Virus record (IMG/VR): IMGVR_UViG_3300021364_000120
Coordinates: 1-29,835 of that record
Source: a virus
Reading direction: 5' to 3' (one strand)
Length of the DNA: 29,835 nucleotides
Part shown: piece after piece, positions 9,201 to 18,569 of the stretch
Numbering within the stretch: the first letter of the stretch is position 1
Layout of the letters: every line of letters starts with the position of its first letter
The notes under the pieces: generated by a model
Seen by the model: only the letters and a program-made list of their open reading frames with translations
Databases searched by the model: none
What the model was told of the DNA's origin: nothing
Position numbers and translations under genes: made by a program

Positions 9201-12200
9201 TCTACCACCATCTTCTAAACTTCCGTTTAATACAATTAAAGGTGCAGTGATGTATCCGCTACCGCCGTTAGTTACAACAATGTTACTTATTTTTCCTCCG
9301 GATCCTAAATAAGCAGTAGCCTTTGCACCTGAGCCGCCGCCGCCTGTAATTTCTACAACCGGTGCTGAGCTATATCTAGTTCCTTGATCTCCTAAAACAA
9401 TTTCTTTAATTTCAAAACCTAAATTTTCTATGTAGTGTTTACTTGGGTAAAAATCAGTTTCGGTGTCACCAGTAATAACACTGTCGCCACGGACTGTTAA
9501 TTCTTGTGGTAAAATTTTTCCTTGTCTTTCATTGTAAACAGGAGGAGCATCAAAGTCTGTTACTGATGATTGGCTGTTTTCAAGATTTTCATATATACTT
9601 ACATATTCGCGTATTTTAGACGCATAAGGTTTTGCTTCTTTGATATATTCTTCGTAACTAGGAAGACTATCATTATTAAATGTGATCTTTTGTTCTAAAT
9701 TTCCAACATTGTGTTTTGCTTTTACAAAACTTGTTTTAAATGCCCAATCTATATAAGGTTGTTCACTAAACGCATAACGTAAACTAGCAAAGAATAAATT
9801 GTTATATTCTGTTTCTAAATCACCAATAAAAATATTTTCTTTTATAGTTTGCAATATAATACGTAACTCGTCTACAGCCTGTAAGTCAAAAAAGGCACTG
9901 TCATAACTTATACCATCATATCCTGTATTTGAAGAAATTGAATCATAAATCAATTTATTAAATGCTATTGTTCCGTTTTGTCTTCCTACAGTTTCATAAT
10001 TTACAGTGTAGTCAGCACCAGGAACATCATTTATTTTTCTTAATAGTAACCAGCCACCTGTGCCTACATTATTGATTTTAATAATATTTCCAATTGCATC
10101 GTTTAAAGAATCTAATTCATATGCACCTTGCACAACAAAATTAATTGCTGTGTTTATATTATATCCTGATTGATACCAATCAATATAATTCCAATACCTA
10201 GTAACATCAAATGCCTGACTTGTAGATCTGTTGAATTCTCCATTAATATATTGATATACTGCCCAACGTCCTCCTATAGATTCGTCTGAATTTATAAGAA
10301 CGCTAAATGGTCTAACGATAGCTTGAACATTACTTGAATAATTTTTGCCGACATTTCTAATATTAATATCAATAATGCTTCCGGATTCATTTATTTCAGC
10401 TATTAGTTCTCCAGCTTCTCCTTGAGAATCTATAATTTCTATTATTGGAGGAGTAATATATCCTTGACCTTGGTCTTGAACTTGTACTTCTGCAATTCTT
10501 CCATCTACAATAATTAAATTTAGTTTAGCTTGTCTAGCATTACTTGTATTTACAGTTCGTAATTCTGCAAATGAATCTATTATTTTATCAAAAGTATTAT
10601 CATTAATAGAAGGTTTAGGTGTTATTAAATTTAAATTAGTAATATCATACTCGTCTACTATTAATTTGTCTTTTAAAACAATATTAACACGTTCAACAAG
10701 TTGTTTGACTGCTTCTACTCTGTTCACAAACATACTTTGTCTTGGTATATTCTGTATACCGTATTTTTGTTTTGCACTTAAATTAGGATCAGGAACAGGT
10801 CTGCTTTCAATATCATAACCAACTAAACTGTCTATCCATTTTCTTTCAATATCTGCATTAGGTTTACTAGTAGGTAATCCTTCTGTTAGAATTTGATATT
10901 CGTTGTGGATATTAATATCTTGATTATCTATTGTCCAATATCTTATATTCAATGCAACATCAGTATCTTCGATTAAACTTTCACAGTTATATAGAGCAAG
11001 TTTATTGTTTGCTAACAAAGTAATAAATTTATATCCTTGTTGGGATGGATTTTGTATAAATTGCTGAACTTCGTATGCACTTATAGATCTTCCGTAAATA
11101 TCTGGTACAGTCTTTTTATTTTGAACCCAAAAGTAATTATAAGTAGTAAAAGTTCCTGTTGCACTATCATATGTTCTTGTTGAACTGAATGCACCATTAC
11201 CGTATAGACTCTTACCGCTGATGCCTTTTGCTAGACCTTGTTCTGTATCTGCGAGATCATCCCACTGCGAAGGAGTTCTTTCTGTTTTAACCCATTCATA
11301 AACATCTACTGTTGTGCCAGGAAACAATTCATTAAATTTGTTTACACTTGTAATAATATCTCCTTGATAAGGATTAATCCATTTTGCATTTCCTATATTC
11401 CACCAAAGTTTACCAACAAACTTTTCATTTGTAAAATTATACTGATCATAGGTTGCATTGGTTCCTTCAGAAACTGAACTATAAGTTGCAGGATCGTAAC
11501 TTGTCTTAAAAGATATTTCTTGTTCGGCAGGACCTGCAATTTTACCTTGTATTGGATCAATATAGTCTAGGTATGTTAATAGTTTTTGGGTTTTTGTATT
11601 ATACAAAAATGCACCGTTAAATTTATCAAGATTAACTTGATCGATAGGTGTACGTAGTGTATTCCAATTTCTTGCATTCTTATCTTTTTTATAGTCTACA
11701 ATAAGTCCGCTTGCAATAATTGCATCATCTGGATCATCGTATCCTGGAAGACTCACATATACATGATTGTTTTTTGTTTTGATATTATCACCAAAATAAA
11801 TAACATCTATATTTAAACTAAAGTTCTGTGCATATACTAATGTATTATTAATTAATTCAAATACACTAACTGTTCCACTTTCGCTATCTGTTGTAGAGAA
11901 AGAAGTTAGATTGTTGTCCCAAACAGTTGATGCTGGATTCAAACCTGATGCTGGATCTAAAACATATTCTTCACCTTGTTTTGGATTTGTTAAACGTTCT
12001 CTATAAGTGTCAAAACTTGTTTTATTTTTTATGTCGCCGCCTCTTGAAGAAACTGCTAGTACATTATTATCAAAACTTAAATTTGTTCCAAATTGTGTAT
12101 TAATTTCTTTATCAATACTTCTAATAGTTTGTGTTAATTGGAATGTACCATTGGTCTGAGTATAAACATAAACTGTTCCTGAATCGTTTGCCTCTACACT

Positions 12201-15200
12201 ATTAGATGGTGCTCCTATAAAAATTTGGGTTCCATCAGTTGAAATATCTAAACTAGAACCAAACGCTTCATAATCATTTAATTGAGATTCAATTAATTGG
12301 CTATATTGGTATCTTCCAAATGTTTTTCTATACACTGCAACTTTTACATTTGGTTGAGAACTATCATCAAGATTAATATACGATGCTGTAGTAATTAAAA
12401 CTTCACCATTTCCACTAATTGCAAATTTTTCACCAAAATTAGTTAATAAATTTTGTTCAATTGCACTATCATCGCCAAGAGTTATACCACTTATATTAGG
12501 TATAAATCCTTGAACGTCTGTACTTTCACTTAATTCTGTCCAAAACATATTATTAAATGATTGAGCTGTAAGATTTGTAATTGCTTTATATAAAGAATTA
12601 TTGTACAGAACAATTTCATTCTCAAAATAATCTAAATTAGAATCAAAAATTCCTCTGTAATAAGGATCTTTTCCTAATTGGAATACATTATCTGAATTTG
12701 TTTTATAGAAGAAATATAATCTACCTTCATTTAATTCAGTGCCGTCTCCTGCCGCATGTGCAATTATTGTATAGTTAGTTCCATCTCTAATAATTTTAAC
12801 TTTAGTTCCTAACTTCCTATTAGTATTAGCTGTTGGAATACTAAAGTATCCTTCTAAATTATAATCTTGTCCGCTACTCTTTCGATAAACTCCTATTACC
12901 CCTTCTTTGGTATAAGAGCTAGAATTTCCAGTTTCAATAACTGGAATGTGGTTTGTTTGTTGCCAATCAAAATTAAACTGGTCTGGTGCTTCTACTGTTC
13001 TAGTAATACCTTGTTTAACATCGTTTTCATAAATCCAATATTCTAAACCAGTTAAAATATTGCTAGGACTAATTGGAATATCTTGGCCTTTATCAACAAC
13101 AACTAGTCTACCTACATTTGTTGTGTCCAATTTAGTGTTTACAATATTACCAACTAGTCGTTCTGTACTATCATTTAAGAAAAACGACAATGTTGATAGA
13201 TCATTATTTTCTAAACCTAAACTCCAATTTGCAGTTGTATTTTTTACAAACAATCGTACTCTATCAAACAATCTTATAACATTAGCTACTTCAGCACTAG
13301 CATTTGTGTTCTGGTCTAAGACAATATCTCCAACCTGTGGAATAAAAGGATTACCTTGCAAATCAAAGTTTGTAAATAGGACTTCTATTTCGCCATCCCA
13401 TATATCATTCACTGTATGCGTTGTATTGTTTAGATAATCAAATGTCAAACCTATTGCTTCAGGACTTTGAAGTTGATTATTTAATTTCAATTTGTTTAGA
13501 TTGAAATTAAACTGTTGTCCTGTAACAAAATTGGCTTCGCGTGGTTCTCTAAATACCCACTTAGTGCTAAGGTTAACTATTTCAGTTTGACCTTCTATAA
13601 AGCTCAATGTTTCAATGTAACTGATCTCAGTATTTTGAGTAGCTGTTGCATTTTGTAAATTATCAAAAATATTAAAATAATTATTAACAGTATCAACTTC
13701 GCCTGATTTAATAATGTCTTTAATAATAAGTCCTTCATTTGTTTCTGCTATATTTTGACTATTGAAGGATGTTCCTACATTTATTAACCACCAACCATTA
13801 TATGCAGAATATTCTGTAGGGAAAACTTTAGTATACTCTCCAAGAAATGCTACTCCTGAATATAATTCATCAGTATCTTCAAAATCACCATTTACATCTT
13901 TTAGATATATAATTGTTCTGTTGTCTTGGTTTGTAAATCTATAATAAACTTCTGCTTTACCTGCTGTAGTTTGTACAATGTCGCCCACACCAGGAATTGC
14001 TTGAGTGTTATCTATTAATACTATTAAATCTATTTTTTCGACAATAGGATGTTCACCATTAATAAAATCCTTTGTAATAACTAAATCATTACCAAACGGT
14101 AAACTTCCTTCAGGGTATCTAGTAGTAAACTCATTCCATTTTAATTGTAATTTATCGCCAATTTTAGTTGCTTCATATTGTGATGCTGGTGCTTTTATTA
14201 ATATGTGATCTGTTGCTTCTTCTGGAAAGCTATAATTACCTCGTATCATAAATGGAATACTAGGATAATTTCCGTTTTCATCTTCTAACGGTGCTAAATT
14301 TAATGCACTTGAGTTAAAAGTATTAAACACAGTTGTCTCAGCAGGGAGAATTTGTCTTCTTGCTCTCCATAATTGTTCTTTATAACTTACAATATCGCCT
14401 TGCTCGTATGTGTTACCGAAAGCAAAAAGATCTTTAAATTGTGTTTTTACATTACTTGCATCTGGAGCTCCAACTACAATATACTGTCCGTCATCACTAA
14501 CTGCAACACTATCACCAAATTTACTATTAGAACTAAACAAAGAAGTTTGTTCGTTAAAAGTTTGATTGAGCCTATAATCTTCAACTTCTGACGCCCTTAA
14601 ATATATTTCTAATCTTCCTGCGCCTGAGCTATCTGAGCCGCCTGCAACAAGGGTTACAGTATTTTTATCTACATCAAAACTTTTTCCTACAGTTGTATTT
14701 GGTTCTGAAGCAAAGATTTCTTTATCAATATTATAAGCCTTGCTATTTTTTAATACAGACCATTTACCGTCACCGGCATCATCTACCCATACAGTTTCAT
14801 TCTCAAATAAATTTGTTTTAGCCACAAATTGATTAAGTTCTGCTAACTCATTTATTCTTGCACTTTCAAATACTGTTAAAAATCCATCTATATCTGATTC
14901 TTCAGTTACTTTTCCTGTAATAGTTACTTTGTTTTGTTTAACTGATTCAACTACATAAAAACCATCATTTTCAGTATTAACAATTCCGACAATGTCGCCT
15001 GTTTTTACACTAGGAATAGTATCTAGTGTAATTTCACTAGAAGTACCGGACTGCGACATTGCAGTAATTCTATTGTTTGTGCCTACATGCTTATAAACAT
15101 TCCAAGATTGTTTTTCTCTACCTACCCAAACATAATCACCAGTAGCTACTTCATTTATGGATAAATTTGCTATTTCATTATAATCTAAAACTTGGAACTT

Positions 15201-18200
15201 AACATCTTCTATATTAACATAACCTGCTGTTTTACTATACCCCTCAGCAAAATATTTTGTAGGGAACGGTTTGTGATTATAGTTATTAGGTTTGACATAT
15301 ATATCATTTGATCTAAGTTTATATACTAGAGATGTATCTCTTGGATCAATTGTATCCACTAGCTCTATCGTTTGTGGTGATAATCTATATTTGCTTTCAT
15401 CTAATTTAATTTCAAATTCATCAAAGCCTGCATTTGCACCATATTGTCCTGAACGTATTGCCCATTCTTCAAAAAATTCTAAACTTTCCTTATTAGCACT
15501 TCCTAATTTATCAAACAATTTAGTTAATGAATTTTTAGTTGCTTTGTCTCTAATAAAACCTTGATAAAATTTATATTGACTTACAGGATCAGGAATAATA
15601 TTTTCTAAATATTTTCTTGTTTGATAACCTATCAAATGTTGTGCTAGTTTTTGTTGGTCGGTGTCAAAGTTGTCTGTTTCAAGATCATAAAAATCACTAA
15701 ATTGATTTGCTTTATAATCCCAGTTTGGAAGTAGTCCTGATTCAGGCTTACTAGAAAGAACCAACCAATTATTAGTTTGGAATTGTGCCGCGCCTAAAAT
15801 TTTACTACGTGCAGTATAATAAAACTGTTTATATTTTACAAGGTCGCCAATTGCATAATCTTGCCACGGTAGCCATTCTGTAACTTTTGCATTGTCATAT
15901 ATAAATCCTGGTATATTAAGACCACCATTCCAGTCGTCTGATCTATAACCTAAAACTTTAATACGTTCTTGTCTATAGCCACTGGCTTTATCATAAATTG
16001 TATCATTAAAAACTGTTGAATTATCTAAAATTACAACATGTTCTTTTTGAACAACAGGTATTTTAATATGGTATATACCATCAGCTGTGTTAACAGTTTG
16101 TAACCCGAATTGATTAGAATTATCTCTTTCTGTACTTGTAAATTCTGGTAAAAACTTTTGTCCGTCAGCACTTAACAAACTATAGTCAAAGAAATTATCA
16201 AACACATCATCAACTACAGCATATTCTTTTTCAAATTTAATTACATTTGCACTTGGACTAACTGTAAGTAATGTTCCAGCTTTCCAGTTTTGTAGAGTCC
16301 AAAACATAAATTCTTTTGCACTTAATTTCCAGTCTTCAATAGTTGTAATAGATTCATTAAAGTTGTCAAATACAAACCCTTGAGCAGAAAGATAGGTTCC
16401 GTAACCTAGCAAGAAGTCTACTACTTCTTGGACTGTTCTTAATGTAGTTCCGTATGACAATTCAGATACGGTAGATTCAAAAATTTTAGCTAACGTTGCA
16501 GTTACTCCGCCGTCTTCTGGTAAGAAAGGTAATTTTGCAAAATTATCTTGATTAAATGTGTTTCCGCTAGTATGAGTTAAAGTTACTCTAAAGAATGTAT
16601 CTTCATATCTTACTATTTGATCTTGTTCATAAGTTTTTTGTGAATCCCAGTCAACAAAAGATTGACTAATGCCGCCGACTCTAAAAGCTGGATCATTTTG
16701 TTGGTGGACAGGTGCATAGTATTTAAAAACAGGAGAGGTTCTATCATATCCTCTAAGACTATAACCGCTGGCACTTTTTTCTATTATAACTCCACTATAT
16801 GAGTACAAATCTAAAGGTGCACTAGTGTTTAAGAAAATTTTGTAATTTTCTTCAGGAACAAAAAGATTACCTTCATTCGTCGGAGTTCTACTATCTAGAA
16901 TTAATCTAAACTTTTCTTTTTGTGTAAATCCAGCAATTTTCATTGCCATTTTGTTATCGAGATTAATTAGATCATTTTTATATCTAGTATATGCTTCTTC
17001 ACTATTACCTAGCAAAAGAGCCTGCATATAATTGACTATACCTGCTGTATTAATTCTATTGTCATCATCTGCACCGTTAGGAAAAAGTAAATCTTTAGAA
17101 TTCATTCTTTTTCCTGTTTCTGTATAAACAAGATTATTAGACGAATCTCTTTTAATTCTGCTTATATCAAACGCTAAACTAAAAACCTTTGCGGGTTGGT
17201 TTATAAGCCAAGCACAAATTAATGCAAAAGGAAAGTCTGAGCTTTTACGCCAAGCTGTCTCAACCGGTGACTCGTCACCAAATCTAAAACTGTTTCCTAG
17301 TTGAGGAGTAATTAAACTTTTTGCTAAACCAGTTAGATTCGGCGGAACAAGATTTCCATCATTATCAACAGGAATATATTTTAATAAATCTGGATGTTTG
17401 TACTTGGTTATTGTTTTTTTTGGCTTGGCAACTATACCGTCTTGTATATCTTTCCATAAAACAAGATTATCACTAGTATATGGTGCTGTTCCGTATTCAT
17501 TATCCCAATAATCAGGTTTAATTGTAAATCCTAAACATTCCCATGGATGAGTATGCGGCCTATCTGTTCCTAAATATTCGTTGTAAACAGCTCTCCAACT
17601 GCCTGGTAGATTTGAACCATCTGGATATTGACCATGACTATAATTGTAGGTAAAACCATTGCCGATAGTATATGTACTATTTGTAGTATAGCCAACATTT
17701 CCGGCAAGATCTAACCATTGATTAAAATCAACTATTAAAGATTTCGTGATATCAAATCTGTCAAAATTAGATCTATTTGTATATGAACCTACAAAGTCTT
17801 CAATATTAAAAATGTCTTTGTTATATTCTTGTTTTATGTTATTATAAATTCTTTTTTCTAGTTCTAATAATAAATTGTCTCTAAAATCACCGTACGCTTT
17901 AATCTTTGAACCGTCATGTCCTTGAATCATACAAACTAATTTTGGATAATTTACAAAATCCTCTGTATAATTACCAGACTCAGTTGCGCCTGTGGTAGGC
18001 AAATAAAATACTGTGTTCGATCCCGCAAACATCAATACTTTAGCAGTTCCTGTGCCGCCATTAAGTGTATCTTTTTGTTGTGCGTCTACTTCTGTTGTGT
18101 ATAAAGGATAGAACCAACCTAGTTTAGATCCTTCGTTCATATCTGGAGATTTAACTCCGTATATTTTAAAAGGTCCGGTAGTTTCAGGTTCAGATAAAAT

Positions 18201-18569
18201 ATATGTGTCGTCTAATTGAACTTCTGGAACATATTTTGGGTATAATCCTAGTTTAGTAGGAGTAGGTGGAACCCAACATCCATCTGTAGTTGTATAATCG
18301 AATACAGAAATATTATCATCTACTGCTACATTTTTTATTTCTACAAATCCTTGATCTGTTAAAGTGTAATCTGTGCCAAGAATTAGTTGAACATTATTTT
18401 TATAAACACTTATGGCTCTATTTGATAATACTGTATTATCGAAAGGTTCTCCGAAACTAAAAAACTTATCTGAGTTGTCATAAACTATATAATCATATCT
18501 TAGAAATCCTTCAAAAGGCACCATATCAGAAAAATAAAACGGATCATCTTTGGTTTTATTTTTCATCAT
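6231..18569 (-). CDS. Giant baseplate/tail structural protein, main body (probably continuous with 21166-19262)
   Basis: The frame encodes 4112 residues from its first ATG at 18569, but that ATG is probably internal. There is no Shine-Dalgarno sequence, and the frame is open and protein-like upstream to 19280. Visible modules in protein order are: CBM5/12-like repeats near 16.6, 15.8, 14.35 and 12.6 kb; FG-GAP-like blades (for example KFGDSVAVSDDGQYIVVGAP near 14.5 kb and three more at 12.03-12.44 kb); Gly-rich GSGY beta units (10.4 and 9.3 kb); and C-terminal GDGST-type beta repeats (8.1-6.5 kb). No signal peptide or membrane span is seen. Position after gp6 and before the fibres corresponds to T4 gp7/gp8/gp10. 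Inferred role: wedge periphery or adhesin. The length is far beyond T4 gp7 (1032 residues). Confidence 0.85.
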   Translation of the reverse strand: MMKNKTKDDPFYFSDMVPFEGFLRYDYIVYDNSDKFFSFGEPFDNTVLSNRAISVYKNNVQLILGTDYTLTDQGFVEIKNVAVDDNISVFDYTTTDGCWVPPTPTKLGLYPKYVPEVQLDDTYILSEPETTGPFKIYGVKSPDMNEGSKLGWFYPLYTTEVDAQQKDTLNGGTGTAKVLMFAGSNTVFYLPTTGATESGNYTEDFVNYPKLVCMIQGHDGSKIKAYGDFRDNLLLELEKRIYNNIKQEYNKDIFNIEDFVGSYTNRSNFDRFDITKSLIVDFNQWLDLAGNVGYTTNSTYTIGNGFTYNYSHGQYPDGSNLPGSWRAVYNEYLGTDRPHTHPWECLGFTIKPDYWDNEYGTAPYTSDNLVLWKDIQDGIVAKPKKTITKYKHPDLLKYIPVDNDGNLVPPNLTGLAKSLITPQLGNSFRFGDESPVETAWRKSSDFPFALICAWLINQPAKVFSLAFDISRIKRDSSNNLVYTETGKRMNSKDLLFPNGADDDNRINTAGIVNYMQALLLGNSEEAYTRYKNDLINLDNKMAMKIAGFTQKEKFRLILDSRTPTNEGNLFVPEENYKIFLNTSAPLDLYSYSGVIIEKSASGYSLRGYDRTSPVFKYYAPVHQQNDPAFRVGGISQSFVDWDSQKTYEQDQIVRYEDTFFRVTLTHTSGNTFNQDNFAKLPFLPEDGGVTATLAKIFESTVSELSYGTTLRTVQEVVDFLLGYGTYLSAQGFVFDNFNESITTIEDWKLSAKEFMFWTLQNWKAGTLLTVSPSANVIKFEKEYAVVDDVFDNFFDYSLLSADGQKFLPEFTSTERDNSNQFGLQTVNTADGIYHIKIPVVQKEHVVILDNSTVFNDTIYDKASGYRQERIKVLGYRSDDWNGGLNIPGFIYDNAKVTEWLPWQDYAIGDLVKYKQFYYTARSKILGAAQFQTNNWLVLSSKPESGLLPNWDYKANQFSDFYDLETDNFDTDQQKLAQHLIGYQTRKYLENIIPDPVSQYKFYQGFIRDKATKNSLTKLFDKLGSANKESLEFFEEWAIRSGQYGANAGFDEFEIKLDESKYRLSPQTIELVDTIDPRDTSLVYKLRSNDIYVKPNNYNHKPFPTKYFAEGYSKTAGYVNIEDVKFQVLDYNEIANLSINEVATGDYVWVGREKQSWNVYKHVGTNNRITAMSQSGTSSEITLDTIPSVKTGDIVGIVNTENDGFYVVESVKQNKVTITGKVTEESDIDGFLTVFESARINELAELNQFVAKTNLFENETVWVDDAGDGKWSVLKNSKAYNIDKEIFASEPNTTVGKSFDVDKNTVTLVAGGSDSSGAGRLEIYLRASEVEDYRLNQTFNEQTSLFSSNSKFGDSVAVSDDGQYIVVGAPDASNVKTQFKDLFAFGNTYEQGDIVSYKEQLWRARRQILPAETTVFNTFNSSALNLAPLEDENGNYPSIPFMIRGNYSFPEEATDHILIKAPASQYEATKIGDKLQLKWNEFTTRYPEGSLPFGNDLVITKDFINGEHPIVEKIDLIVLIDNTQAIPGVGDIVQTTAGKAEVYYRFTNQDNRTIIYLKDVNGDFEDTDELYSGVAFLGEYTKVFPTEYSAYNGWWLINVGTSFNSQNIAETNEGLIIKDIIKSGEVDTVNNYFNIFDNLQNATATQNTEISYIETLSFIEGQTEIVNLSTKWVFREPREANFVTGQQFNFNLNKLKLNNQLQSPEAIGLTFDYLNNTTHTVNDIWDGEIEVLFTNFDLQGNPFIPQVGDIVLDQNTNASAEVANVIRLFDRVRLFVKNTTANWSLGLENNDLSTLSFFLNDSTERLVGNIVNTKLDTTNVGRLVVVDKGQDIPISPSNILTGLEYWIYENDVKQGITRTVEAPDQFNFDWQQTNHIPVIETGNSSSYTKEGVIGVYRKSSGQDYNLEGYFSIPTANTNRKLGTKVKIIRDGTNYTIIAHAAGDGTELNEGRLYFFYKTNSDNVFQLGKDPYYRGIFDSNLDYFENEIVLYNNSLYKAITNLTAQSFNNMFWTELSESTDVQGFIPNISGITLGDDSAIEQNLLTNFGEKFAISGNGEVLITTASYINLDDSSQPNVKVAVYRKTFGRYQYSQLIESQLNDYEAFGSSLDISTDGTQIFIGAPSNSVEANDSGTVYVYTQTNGTFQLTQTIRSIDKEINTQFGTNLSFDNNVLAVSSRGGDIKNKTSFDTYRERLTNPKQGEEYVLDPASGLNPASTVWDNNLTSFSTTDSESGTVSVFELINNTLVYAQNFSLNIDVIYFGDNIKTKNNHVYVSLPGYDDPDDAIIASGLIVDYKKDKNARNWNTLRTPIDQVNLDKFNGAFLYNTKTQKLLTYLDYIDPIQGKIAGPAEQEISFKTSYDPATYSSVSEGTNATYDQYNFTNEKFVGKLWWNIGNAKWINPYQGDIITSVNKFNELFPGTTVDVYEWVKTERTPSQWDDLADTEQGLAKGISGKSLYGNGAFSSTRTYDSATGTFTTYNYFWVQNKKTVPDIYGRSISAYEVQQFIQNPSQQGYKFITLLANNKLALYNCESLIEDTDVALNIRYWTIDNQDINIHNEYQILTEGLPTSKPNADIERKWIDSLVGYDIESRPVPDPNLSAKQKYGIQNIPRQSMFVNRVEAVKQLVERVNIVLKDKLIVDEYDITNLNLITPKPSINDNTFDKIIDSFAELRTVNTSNARQAKLNLIIVDGRIAEVQVQDQGQGYITPPIIEIIDSQGEAGELIAEINESGSIIDINIRNVGKNYSSNVQAIVRPFSVLINSDESIGGRWAVYQYINGEFNRSTSQAFDVTRYWNYIDWYQSGYNINTAINFVVQGAYELDSLNDAIGNIIKINNVGTGGWLLLRKINDVPGADYTVNYETVGRQNGTIAFNKLIYDSISSNTGYDGISYDSAFFDLQAVDELRIILQTIKENIFIGDLETEYNNLFFASLRYAFSEQPYIDWAFKTSFVKAKHNVGNLEQKITFNNDSLPSYEEYIKEAKPYASKIREYVSIYENLENSQSSVTDFDAPPVYNERQGKILPQELTVRGDSVITGDTETDFYPSKHYIENLGFEIKEIVLGDQGTRYSSAPVVEITGGGGSGAKATAYLGSGGKISNIVVTNGGSGYITAPLIVLNGSLEDGGREARATAILGNGKIRSAHLICKFDRTTGTMLLASLDTVETFVSKPNQQIFDLKYPLNLDTTTVTITVNGIESLRSTYSLQNVTDEVKGYTRNKGQIIFTTAPVANSEIIIDYKKDITLLQAQDRINLFYNPTTGMLANDLSQLLDGIDYGGVEIDSIDFGGGAGWDSDRWFTSSYDVFDTTYEDEVFRVTDDSTKIYTFAKPLETNVSYNVYKNGIRIDDPNFGTPQQTNDTAIISSIIGSGQTGFTFVDDQNLDNIIGFDEETLSVSENDVFIIRKTTSDGSFVADPASYDTLLQGGNLSYTTASGVKAEDIVVDGDGFVTPTTSKGPEELVPGQVLDTVDIKVYHRSGRGGSTISSNTYRGDGITKTFAFGVLPQNADSLFVKIDSTLQDKTQYTVDYKNREITFTSIPEINQLVNIVSLSGNGEKILDLDIFVGDGSTNTFVTRVSEQDEVNYYATVDGVVVESIIEAVDGRYNIIFGEAPADGSIINYAIYEGEEQTFSEIKIDTFDGDGSTGTFQLSLTPFSRAPSIQNIIVKVDNTILSSGYKESFDITTAREYQMREWQQEPGKLSSEDIRVYLNETRELISAQDYIIRPFNSSIELFEGVGGPGDKLEIYVTVDSEYSLTNITELDSSYTNITLKTIPADGQKIEVYHFSKHDIQKIEKQHFDVINRVALTVGTDEHEEYHRLRNGIITLPAIPVDINYVWVTKNKILLTPSIDYKLTDNKKAIKLKDILLDNDAIEIIQFGTEGVSGTKFAFRQFKDVLNRTVYKRLGDSYEYKLAQDLHIFDKEIVLESVEGLATPNPQNNLPGVLMINGERIEFFKISGNKLSQITRGTLGTGVATVHETGSDVFNQGFQQTVPYKDETVTLTFDGDGSTTQFDLGYTPRSNNEFDVFVGGRRLRKNAISKFNILINQDSPEADETSPAEFTVDGITSLVTLAEAPDIGEKVIVTRKIGRLWAPDGSSLETTNNLITRFLKAEQASLPE
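6480..9070 (-). repeat. Tandem beta repeats of GDGST type in the giant protein
   Basis: At protein level the C-terminal region repeats a unit of roughly 80-130 residues. Each opens with a G-D-G-S/I-T then aromatic pattern, followed by a hydrophobic strand and a V-x-V-x-G/D turn. Clear copies are DGDGSTTQFDLGY (about 6540-6582), DGDGSTGTFQLSL (about 7635-7680), VGDGSTNTFVTRV (about 7861-7905) and RGDGITKTFAFGV (about 8080-8127). Related but more diverged units occur near 8540-8620 and 8990-9065. Such repeats are common in phage fibres and usually form stacked beta domains. Confidence 0.6.
9238..10508 (-). repeat. Gly-rich GSGY/GxxY beta units in the giant protein
   Basis: Two related stretches, 10508-10305 and 9405-9238, share a pattern of hydrophobic strand, then Q/G-G-x-x-Y, then hydrophobic-P-V/I-I-E-I and a Gly/Ala-rich turn. 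Examples are QDQGQGYITPPIIEI, GDQGTRYSSAPVVEITGGGG and NGGSGYITAPLIVLNG. The similarity suggests an internal duplication. The intervening segment is not obviously repetitive. Confidence 0.5.
12031..14525 (-). repeat. FG-GAP-like (integrin-alpha type) blades in the giant protein
   Basis: Four units carry an F-G-x-x-hydrophobic start, a D/N-G turn and a hydrophobic strand ending G-A-P or an equivalent. They are KFGDSVAVSDDGQYIVVGAP (14525-14457), FGEKFAISGNGEVLITTASY (12440-12376), AFGSSLDISTDGTQIFIGAP (12266-12205) and QFGTNLSFDNNVLAVSSRGG (12095-12031). The last three are evenly spaced. The first is about 2 kb away, separated by a stretch with other modules. Confidence 0.55.
12525..16658 (-). 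repeat. Four CBM5/12-like repeats dispersed in the giant protein
   Basis: Four segments of about 42-48 residues share the pattern W/F-x-x-x-x-x-Y-x-x-x-D/E-x-V-x-Y-x-x-x-x-aromatic-x-A/V, ending in an aromatic or hydrophobic-Leu strand. That is the signature of carbohydrate-binding modules of family 5/12 (ChtBD3). Approximate positions are 16658-16528 (KTYEQDQIVRYEDTFFRVT), 15878-15757 (WQDYAIGDLVKYKQFYYTAR), 14425-14284 (NTYEQGDIVSYKEQLWRAR) and 12663-12525 (LDYFENEIVLYNNSLYKAI). They are dispersed rather than tandem. Glycan binding is inferred from the family, not shown. Confidence 0.6.

Noticed and set aside
18567-18569. ATG at 18569 as the true start of the giant gene
   Set aside because: No Shine-Dalgarno sequence lies upstream, and the frame is open with normal protein sequence for 232 codons before it, reaching the stop of the preceding gene. 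It is more likely an internal methionine.
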